From: SURF-13 sp038924245
GTDB lineage: Bacteria; Pseudomonadota; Gammaproteobacteria; SURF-13
Length of the DNA: 20,427 bases
Assembly (NCBI GenBank): GCA_038924245.1
Contig: JBCKVB010000026.1
Location: 1-20,427 of the forward strand
Direction of reading: 5' to 3'
A program made the translations under genes and the position numbers. The notes beneath the pieces are model-generated. The model did no database searches. It was not told where the DNA came from and worked only from the letters and a program-made list of their open reading frames with translations. Shown here one piece after another: positions 1 to 5,698 of the stretch (position 1 is its first letter; every line of letters begins with the position of its first letter).

Positions 1-1
1 C

Positions 2-793
2 GCCCGCGGGGTGTGCGCGGGACGCTCCCAGGCGCGCCGCCGGATCCTGGCGGTAGAACGCGCGCAACTGGCCATACACGGCGGGATAGCCTCGTTGCAC
101 GGCAGCGGGGGTCTCGAAGAACGCTTCGGTCAGGACGGCGAAGAACTCACCGGGAGACTCCGCTGCATAGGGATCAATCTCGGTGTGCTCGCGCTGTTCC
201 ACCCGCCGGCGGAAATCCGCATAGGCCGCGCCGAAGGCCTGGCTCCAGGCCTCCAGGCTCATGCCGGCGTGCAGCGGTGGAAACCCGTTCGTGTCGCCGC
301 CGTTCAGCAGGTCGAGCTTGTGGGCAAACTCGTGCATCACCACGTTGAACCCATCCTCCCGCCCGCCATGGGCCACGTCGGCCCAGGACAGTACCACCGG
401 CCCCTGCAGCCAGGCTTCCCCGGCCAGCGGCTCCCGCACCACGTGCACCACCCCGTCGGCGCCGGTGTATTCGTGCTCCGGCACGAACTCGTCGGGGTAC
501 ACGATCACTTCCACCCACCCGCCGTAGTAGTCCGGATCCAGGTTGAGAATCAGGATGCAGGCCTGCACCGCTATGGCCAGCCGCATTTCCCCGGTGAGCT
601 CCAGCCCTCCCGCGGCGTTAATGCGCTTGTCCGCAAGGAACAAGACCACCCACTGGCGCAAGCGTTCCATTTCCGCGGGATTCAAGTCGCGCAGAAAGCC
701 AAACCGCGCCGTCACCGCCGCCCAGAGCAGGGAATCGAGCTCGGCCTTTTCCAGGGTGCGTTTGCGACGCCAGGCTTTCAGGCGTTTCAGCAT
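2..793 (-). CDS. mtfA: MtfA-type zinc metallopeptidase (M90 family), 3' end outside window
   Basis: The reading frame is open for 264 codons from an ATG at 793 to the window edge, without a stop. The protein starts MLKRLKAWRR and carries the zinc-peptidase motif HEFAH at residues 154-158, followed by acidic residues in SPGEFFAVLTEAFFE (about 213-227) that fit the third zinc ligand of the gluzincin-like MtfA fold. E. coli MtfA, about 265 residues, binds the glucose repressor Mlc and has aminopeptidase activity; whether this homologue has an Mlc partner is not visible here. An in-frame TAA near 842 excludes a longer start, and no strong ribosome-binding site precedes 793. It lies 88 bp downstream of parC on the same strand, so it may be co-transcribed. 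Family assignment is firm; the cellular role is inferred. Confidence 0.85.
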   Translation of the reverse strand, partial: MLKRLKAWRRKRTLEKAELDSLLWAAVTARFGFLRDLNPAEMERLRQWVVLFLADKRINAAGGLELTGEMRLAIAVQACILILNLDPDYYGGWVEVIVYPDEFVPEHEYTGADGVVHVVREPLAGEAWLQGPVVLSWADVAHGGREDGFNVVMHEFAHKLDLLNGGDTNGFPPLHAGMSLEAWSQAFGAAYADFRRRVEQREHTEIDPYAAESPGEFFAVLTEAFFETPAAVQRGYPAVYGQLRAFYRQDPAARLGASRAHPAG

Positions 794-881
794 GGCCCAG
801 GAGGCGCCGGAAGATGCGCTTGATCCATGGTTATTGAATTAGCAGGCACGCCGGCGCCAGACAGCTTTTTATGCGCGCGTA

Positions 882-3131
882 TCAATCCCGCTTCACGGCG
901 AGCCGCTCCACGCGTTGCAGGCCGCGCGGCAGCTTAAGTCCGCGCCGCGCGCTCTCGCCGCGGTAATGTTTAAGGTCATCCTCCTTGAGCGTGAGGTGGC
1001 GCGCACCGGCGTACACGGTGAGCGCCGCGCCTTTGGGCAACACCGTGAGCGCCGCGACGAATTCCTCGCGCGTGGCGAGCAGGGCGGAGGGGATGTTGAT
1101 GAGCTTGATGCCCTTGCCCTTGGCCAGTTGCGGCACATCGCAGAGCGGCGTGATGAGTAGATGCCCCGTGCGCGTGGCGAGCGCGGCACGGTCAGCGGCG
1201 AGATCGGTGACCGGCGCGGGCGCGAGCACCTTCGCGCCCTTGGGCACGCTCAACACGCTCTTGCCGGTTTTGTTTTTGGTGATGAGGTCGCTGAATTTGA
1301 CGATGAAGCCGTAGCCCGCATCGCTGGCGAGAAGATATAAATCATCGGGATTACCCATCAGCACGCCCGCGAAGGTCGCGCCGGGCTGCGTCTGCAAGCG
1401 CCCGGTGAGCGGCTCGCCCTGGCCGCGCGCCGAGGGCAGGGTGTGCGCGGGCAGCGCAAAGCTGCGTCCGGTGGAATCAATAAATACCACGAGCTGATTG
1501 CTGCACCCTTGCGCCTGCGCCTTGAAGCCGTCACCGGCCTTGTAGGTGAGCGCCGCGCCGTCCGCCTCATGCCCCTTGGCCGCGCGCACCCAGCCCTGTT
1601 CGGACAGCACCACCGTCACCGGCTCGGCGGCGATGAGCTCGGTTGCGGAAATCGCCTGCGCCGCCTCGCGCTCCACGATGGGTGAACGGCGCTTGTCGCC
1701 GTACCGCTCCGCGCACTCGCTGATCTCCTTGTGCAACAGTTTTTTCATCAGCGCCTTGGAGGCGAGCGTTTTTTCCAGCGCCAAGCGCTCTTCGCCGAGA
1801 TTTTTCTGCTCGGCCTTGATGGTCATCTCTTCCAGCCTGGCGAGGTGGCGCAGTTTTAATTCCAGAATCGCCTCGGCCTGCGTCTCGCTCAGCTTGAATT
1901 TCTGCATGAGCTTTTGCTTCGGCTCATCCTCGCGCCGGATGATGGCGATGATCTCATCAAGATTCAAAAACGCGATACGCAGACCTTCCAGGATAGGCAG
2001 CCGCGCCAGCACCTTGTCGAGGCGGAACTGCAAGCGCCGCCGCACTGTCTCGGTGCGGAACAGCAGCCACTCACTCAAAATGCCGAGCAGGTTTTTCACG
2101 CGCGGCTTGCCGTCGAGCCCGATCATATTCATATTCACGCGGTAGCTGCGTTCGAGATCGGTGGTGGCGAACAAGTGGTTCATCAATTCATCCACGTCCA
2201 CGCGGCTGGAACGCGGTACGATGACCAGGCGCGTGGGGTTTTCATGATCCGACTCATCGCGCAGGTCTTCCACCAGGGGAAGTTTCTTGGCGTTCATCTG
2301 CTGCGCGATCTGCTCCAGCACCTTGGCGCCGGAGACCTGATAAGGCAGCGCGGTGATGACGATGCCGCCTTCCTCGCGCTCGTAACGCGCGCGCAGGCGG
2401 ATGGAGCCGTTGCCGGTTTCGTACAGGCGGTGGATTTCCGCGCGCGGCGTGATGATCTCGGCCTCGGTGGGGAAGTCCGGGCCACGTACGTGCTTGCACA
2501 AATCCTTCACGCTCGCCTTGGGGTCATCCAGCAGGTGCAGACAGGCGGCGGCGATTTCGCGCGCGTTGTGCGGCGGGATGTCGGTCGCCATGCCCACCGC
2601 GATACCGCTCGCGCCGTTCAGCAGCACGTGCGGCAGACGCGCGGGCAGCATCTTCGGCTCTTGCAGCGTGCCGTCGAAGTTCGGCGCCCAGTCCACCGTG
2701 CCTTGCTCCAGTTCATCGAGCAAGATCTCGGAAAAGCGCGTCAGGCGCGCCTCGGTGTAGCGCATCGCGGCGAACGAATGCGGGTCATCGGGCGAGCCCC
2801 AGTTGCCCTGACCGTCTATCAGCGGATAGCGGTAGGAGAAATCCTGCGCCATCAGCACCATCGCCTCGTAACAGGCGAGATCGCCGTGCGGATGAAACTT
2901 GCCCAGCACGTCACCGATCGTGCGCGCGGACTTTTTGTGTTTCGACGCGGCGGACAAGCCGAGCTCCGACATCGCGTAAATGATGCGCCGCTGCACCGGC
3001 TTCAGCCCGTCGCCGATGCGCGGCAACGCGCGATCCAGAATCACATACATCGAATAATTCAGATACGCCTTCTCGGTGAATACGGCGAGCGGCAGGCGTT
3101 CGGTGTCAGGGTCTTTGAGTGTCGTGGTCAT
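882..3131 (-). CDS. parC: DNA topoisomerase IV subunit A
   Basis: This 749-residue protein matches the length of E. coli ParC (752). It is the DNA-cleaving subunit of topoisomerase IV, which with ParE decatenates replicated chromosomes. The N-terminal breakage-reunion domain is obvious: KAYLNYSMYVI (about 21-31), GDGLKPVQRR (40-49), HPHGD (80-84) and AAMRYTEARL (121-130), whose Tyr125 is the predicted catalytic tyrosine. The tower and coiled-coil region with RRREDEPK-like sequence follows, then the C-terminal beta-propeller region from about residue 500. ParC rather than GyrA is indicated by close similarity to E. coli ParC around the active site (CYEAMVLMAQDFSYRYPL) and the absence of a GyrA-type C-terminal tail. 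The residue equivalent to E. coli Ser80 is Leu85. The start at 3131 gives an N-terminus matching the family. It lies just downstream of tRNA-Arg. Confidence 0.97.
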   Translation of the reverse strand: MTTTLKDPDTERLPLAVFTEKAYLNYSMYVILDRALPRIGDGLKPVQRRIIYAMSELGLSAASKHKKSARTIGDVLGKFHPHGDLACYEAMVLMAQDFSYRYPLIDGQGNWGSPDDPHSFAAMRYTEARLTRFSEILLDELEQGTVDWAPNFDGTLQEPKMLPARLPHVLLNGASGIAVGMATDIPPHNAREIAAACLHLLDDPKASVKDLCKHVRGPDFPTEAEIITPRAEIHRLYETGNGSIRLRARYEREEGGIVITALPYQVSGAKVLEQIAQQMNAKKLPLVEDLRDESDHENPTRLVIVPRSSRVDVDELMNHLFATTDLERSYRVNMNMIGLDGKPRVKNLLGILSEWLLFRTETVRRRLQFRLDKVLARLPILEGLRIAFLNLDEIIAIIRREDEPKQKLMQKFKLSETQAEAILELKLRHLARLEEMTIKAEQKNLGEERLALEKTLASKALMKKLLHKEISECAERYGDKRRSPIVEREAAQAISATELIAAEPVTVVLSEQGWVRAAKGHEADGAALTYKAGDGFKAQAQGCSNQLVVFIDSTGRSFALPAHTLPSARGQGEPLTGRLQTQPGATFAGVLMGNPDDLYLLASDAGYGFIVKFSDLITKNKTGKSVLSVPKGAKVLAPAPVTDLAADRAALATRTGHLLITPLCDVPQLAKGKGIKLINIPSALLATREEFVAALTVLPKGAALTVYAGARHLTLKEDDLKHYRGESARRGLKLPRGLQRVERLAVKRD

Positions 3132-3159
3132 GGGATTGACGTGTAGTTATTGATGAAAT

Positions 3160-3236
3160 TGGCGCGCCCTAGAGGATTCGAACCTCTGACCTTTGGGATC
3201 GGAACCCAACGCTCTATCCAACTGAGCTAAGGGCGC
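3160..3236 (-). tRNA. tRNA-Arg (anticodon CCG)
   Basis: On the minus strand a 77-nt cloverleaf runs from 3236 to 3160. The 7-bp acceptor arms GCGCCCT and AGGGCGC pair perfectly, followed by discriminator G and an encoded CCA (3162-3160). The D-arm TAGCTCAGTTGGATAGAGC, the anticodon arm TTGGG-TTCCGAT-CCCAA with anticodon CCG, and the T-arm CAGAGGTTCGAATCCTCT-like stem are all present. It reads the CGG arginine codon. It ends 28 bp before the parC start on the same strand, so the two probably share a transcript. A weak promoter candidate (TTGGAC at 3277-3272 and TATGCT at 3252-3247, 19-bp spacing) lies just upstream, but it is not convincing. The intergenic region up to 3370 shows no gene. Confidence 0.97.
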
Positions 3237-3370
3237 AATCTATACAAGCATACCTGCTTAAAGCCACGGCCGTCCAACGTACATAACTATTTGATGGGCG
3301 GTTCCTTTCTGCGTAAGGGGCGGATTTACCTGAAATAATGGCCGGACGGCCATTTTGTTCTCTCAGGCAC

Positions 3371-3399
3371 TTGATAATGTCCGGGCTTGTCTCTACAAT
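3371..3399 (+). promoter_or_regulatory. Sigma-70-type promoter of groES-groEL
   Basis: TTGATA (3371-3376) and TACAAT (3394-3399) are separated by exactly 17 bp. This is a near-consensus vegetative promoter, about 99 bp upstream of the groES start. Its -10 element overlaps the left arm of the CIRCE inverted repeat, as expected for an HrcA-repressed chaperonin operon. No convincing sigma-32 (CTTGAA/CCCCAT-like) pair was seen. Confidence 0.75.
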
Positions 3400-3425
3400 T
3401 AGCACTCACCTCGGTCGAGCGCTAA
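3399..3425 (+). promoter_or_regulatory. CIRCE operator (HrcA binding site)
   Basis: TTAGCACTC (3399-3407), a 9-nt spacer, and GAGCGCTAA (3417-3425) match the CIRCE consensus TTAGCACTC-N9-GAGTGCTAA with a single mismatch in the right arm. The site starts inside the -10 hexamer and covers the expected transcription start, so bound HrcA repressor would block initiation. HrcA control of groESL under heat or folding stress is established for this element; hrcA itself is not in the window. Confidence 0.92.
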
Positions 3426-3497
3426 CAATAACCCGGCCGAAGTCTTGAAGAAGCACCCTGCAACTCACACAGTCATTGTTTTATAAGGAGATAACAG

Positions 3498-3551
3498 ATG
3501 CAGAAGAGTCGTCCATTGCAAAAGATGCAGAAGATTCGTCCATTGCATGAT
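3498..3551 (+). repeat. 27-bp tandem duplication at the groES start
   Basis: Bases 3498-3524 and 3525-3551 are direct repeats matching at 23 of 27 positions. The first 23 bases match with one mismatch. Each copy starts with ATGCAGAAGA and includes CGTCCATTGCA. The repeat is in frame and adds nine residues to the GroES N-terminus. Confidence 0.9.
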
Positions 3552-3815
3552 CGTGTCGTGGTGCGCCGTCTGGAGGAGGAGCGTACTACCTTGGGTGGTA
3601 TCGTGATTCCGGAGACCGCCGCGGAGAAGCCGAGCAAGGGCGAGATTATCGCCGTCGGCAACGGCAAGATTCTGGAAAACGGCACGGTGCGCCCGCTGGA
3701 TGTCAAGGTCGGCGACCAGGTGTTGTTCGGCAAATACTCCGGCACCGAGATCAAGCTCGATGGCCAGGAGGTTGTCGTGATGCGTGAAGACGACATCATG
3801 GCGGTGTTGCAGTAA
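3498..3815 (+). CDS. groES: Co-chaperonin GroES (10 kDa), with duplicated N-terminus
   Basis: The 105-residue product caps the GroEL ring during ATP-driven protein folding in the cytoplasm. The core IRPLHDRVVVRR, mobile-loop region EERTTLGGIVIPETAAEKPSKG, and C-terminal EVVVMREDDIMAVL are typical. GroES is usually 95-97 residues and begins M-K-I-R-P-L-H-D. Here the usual start (second ATG, 3525) is preceded by nine extra codons, MQKSRPLQK, that duplicate the following MQKIRPLHD. The start at 3498 is chosen because AAGGAG at 3485-3490 lies 7 nt upstream of it, whereas no ribosome-binding site precedes 3525. It is the first gene of the CIRCE-controlled operon and ends 40 bp before groEL. Confidence 0.97.
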   Translation: MQKSRPLQKMQKIRPLHDRVVVRRLEEERTTLGGIVIPETAAEKPSKGEIIAVGNGKILENGTVRPLDVKVGDQVLFGKYSGTEIKLDGQEVVVMREDDIMAVLQ

Positions 3816-3855
3816 CCCACCCCGATTCATTAATTATTGATAGAGGATTTTAGCC

Positions 3856-5481
3856 ATGCCAGCAAAAGACGTTAAATTCGGATACGACGCGCGCAGCCGC
3901 ATGGCCAGGGGTGTGAACATCCTGGCCGACGCCGTGAAGGTGACCTTAGGCCCGCGCGGACGCAATGTGGTGTTGGACTCGGCGTACGGCGCCCCCACCG
4001 TGACCAAGGACGGCGTGTCGGTCGCCAAGGGCATTGAGCTCAAGGACAAGTTTGAGAACATGGGCGCGCAGATGGTGAAAGAGGTCGCCTCCAGGACCTC
4101 CGACGACGCCGGCGATGGCACCACCACCGCCACGGTGTTGGCCCAGATCATCCTTGCGGAAGGCCTGAAGGCGGTCGCCTCCGGCATGAACCCGATGGAC
4201 TTGAAGCGCGGCATAGACAAGGCCGTGGTCGCGGCGGTGGAGGAGTTGAAGAAGCTCTCCAAACCATGCACCACTGACAAGGCCATCGCACAGGTTGGTT
4301 CCATTTCGGCCAATGCTGACCAGACCATCGGCGACAAGATCGCCGAGGCGATGCGCAAGGTCGGCAAGGAAGGCGTGATCACCGTAGAAGAAGGCAAAGG
4401 TCTCGAGATGGAGCTGGAGGTGGTGGAAGGCATGCAGTTCGACCGCGGCTATCTTTCCCCGTATTTCGTCAACAACCAGCAGACCATGACCTGCGATCTG
4501 GAGAACCCCTACATCCTGATCTACGACAAGAAGATTTCCAACATCCGCGAGATGCTTCCGGTGCTGGAGGCTGTCGCCAAGGCAGGTCGTCAGTTGCTCA
4601 TTATCTCCGAGGACGTGGAAGGCGAGGCGTTGGCCACCCTGGTGGTGAACAATCTGCGCGGCGTGGTGAAGTGCTGCGCGGTGAAGGCGCCGGGCTTCGG
4701 CGAGCGGCGCAAGGCGATGCAGGATGACCTCGCGGTGCTCACCGGCGGCAAGCTGATCGCCGAGGATTTGGGCCTGAGCCTGGAGAAGGTGACGCTGAGT
4801 GATCTCGGTAACGCCAAGCGCGTGAGCATTTCCAAGGAGTACACCACCATCATTGACGGCGTGGGTAAGTCTACCGACATCCATGCGCGCGTGAAGATGA
4901 TTCGTGCCCAGATCGAAGAGGCGACTTCCGATTACGACAAGGAAAAGCTGCAAGAGCGCGTGGCGAAACTCGCCGGCGGTGTGGCGCTGATCAAGGTCGG
5001 CGCCGGTTCCGAGATCGAGATGAAGGAAAAGAAGGCGCGCGTGGAAGATGCATTGCACGCCACCCGTGCGGCGGTCGAGGAAGGCGTGGTGCCGGGCGGC
5101 GGTGTGGCCCTGGTGCGCGTGCGCAAAGCCATCGGCAAGCTCAAGGGCGATAACGAAGACCAGACCGTGGGTATCAACATCGCGCTGCGCGCGATGGAAG
5201 AGCCGCTGCGCCAGATCGTACAAAACGCCGGCGCGGAAGGCTCGGTGGTGCTGAACAAGGTCGCCGAGGGCACGGGTAACTTCGGTTACAACGCCGCCAC
5301 CGGCGAATACGGCGACATGATCGCCATGGGTATTCTCGACCCGACCAAGGTGACGCGCATCGCGCTGCAAAACGCGGCATCCGTGGCCGGCCTGATGATC
5401 ACCACCGAGGCCATGATCGCGGAACTGCAGAGCGACGAGAAGCCGGTACGCGACATGGTTGATCCCGGCGGCATGTTTTAA
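3856..5481 (+). CDS. groEL: Chaperonin GroEL (60 kDa)
   Basis: This 541-residue protein is the ring-forming ATPase chaperonin that works with GroES. Recognisable elements in order are VTLGPRGRNVVLD (near residue 30) and KDGVSVAKGIELKDKFENMGAQMVKEVA of the equatorial domain, the ATP-site GDGTTTATVLAQ (about 86-97), the apical domain with GYLSPYFVNN and KAPGFGERRKAMQ, and EGVVPGGGVAL (about 410) on return to the equatorial domain. The ribosome-binding site is AGAGGA at 3842-3847, 8 nt before the ATG. The C-terminus is DMVDPGGMF; the repeated Gly-Gly-Met tail common in proteobacterial GroEL is reduced to one GGM. It is co-transcribed with groES and followed by hairpins and a terminator. Confidence 0.98.
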   Translation: MPAKDVKFGYDARSRMARGVNILADAVKVTLGPRGRNVVLDSAYGAPTVTKDGVSVAKGIELKDKFENMGAQMVKEVASRTSDDAGDGTTTATVLAQIILAEGLKAVASGMNPMDLKRGIDKAVVAAVEELKKLSKPCTTDKAIAQVGSISANADQTIGDKIAEAMRKVGKEGVITVEEGKGLEMELEVVEGMQFDRGYLSPYFVNNQQTMTCDLENPYILIYDKKISNIREMLPVLEAVAKAGRQLLIISEDVEGEALATLVVNNLRGVVKCCAVKAPGFGERRKAMQDDLAVLTGGKLIAEDLGLSLEKVTLSDLGNAKRVSISKEYTTIIDGVGKSTDIHARVKMIRAQIEEATSDYDKEKLQERVAKLAGGVALIKVGAGSEIEMKEKKARVEDALHATRAAVEEGVVPGGGVALVRVRKAIGKLKGDNEDQTVGINIALRAMEEPLRQIVQNAGAEGSVVLNKVAEGTGNFGYNAATGEYGDMIAMGILDPTKVTRIALQNAASVAGLMITTEAMIAELQSDEKPVRDMVDPGGMF

Positions 5482-5511
5482 GCCATTTAAAAGAGTTGTT
5501 TGCACCCCTGG

Positions 5512-5638
5512 GTTTCTCAGAGACGAAAAACAAAAAATGTGATTTTTGTTTTTCTTCGTTTCTCAAACACTTACGTGTTTGAGAAACGGCGGTGCATCCA
5601 TGCACCGCAAGGAACCTCTGATTAATCAGAGGTTCCTT
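5512..5638 (+). repeat. Cluster of four strong inverted repeats downstream of groEL
   Basis: Four near-adjacent perfect hairpins precede the terminator. One has 12-bp A/T arms at 5525-5536 and 5543-5554. The second has 13-bp arms at 5558-5570 and 5575-5587 with loop TTAC. The third has 8-bp arms at 5590-5597 and 5600-5607. The fourth is a 30-bp perfect palindrome at 5609-5638. In addition GTTTCTCA occurs at 5512-5519 and again at 5558-5565, and both could pair with TGAGAAAC at 5580-5587, giving alternative folds. None of these four is followed by a T tract, so they are not ordinary terminators. They may stabilise the groEL mRNA 3' end or be a small mobile or REP-like sequence. Confidence 0.8.
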
Positions 5639-5639
5639 A

Positions 5640-5673
5640 AAGCCCTGTCTGGAAACAGATAGGGCTTTTTTTT
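5640..5673 (+). terminator. Rho-independent terminator after groEL
   Basis: A 12-bp stem (5640-5651 with 5656-5667, one G-U pair) with a GAAA tetraloop is followed by a run of eight T residues at 5666-5673. It should end the groESL transcript. It lies only 25 bp before the glnE start, so any glnE transcript starting upstream must pass through it. Confidence 0.9.
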
Positions 5674-5698
5674 GCGCGGGATTCGGTAAGATGGGTGG

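Noticed and set aside
11..823. 270-codon plus-strand frame at the left edge
   Set aside because: Lies over the MtfA gene on the minus strand, which has the HEFAH motif; the plus-strand product resembles nothing.
1914..3146. 410-codon plus-strand frame across parC
   Set aside because: Antisense shadow of ParC; its composition (Gln, His, Arg, Val rich) reflects the opposite strand and no domain is recognisable.
3214..3405. 63-codon minus-strand frame between the tRNA and groES
   Set aside because: It overlaps the tRNA and the groESL promoter and has no recognisable product or ribosome-binding site.
3441..3470. Possible sigma-32 -35 element (CTTGAA) upstream of groES
   Set aside because: No CCCCAT-like -10 follows at 11-15 bp, so a heat-shock sigma promoter is not supported here.
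3946..5505. Long open frame (519 codons) on the minus strand across groEL
   Set aside because: It is antisense to a clear GroEL, with a His/Leu/Ala-rich composition typical of mirrored GC-rich codons and no family resemblance.
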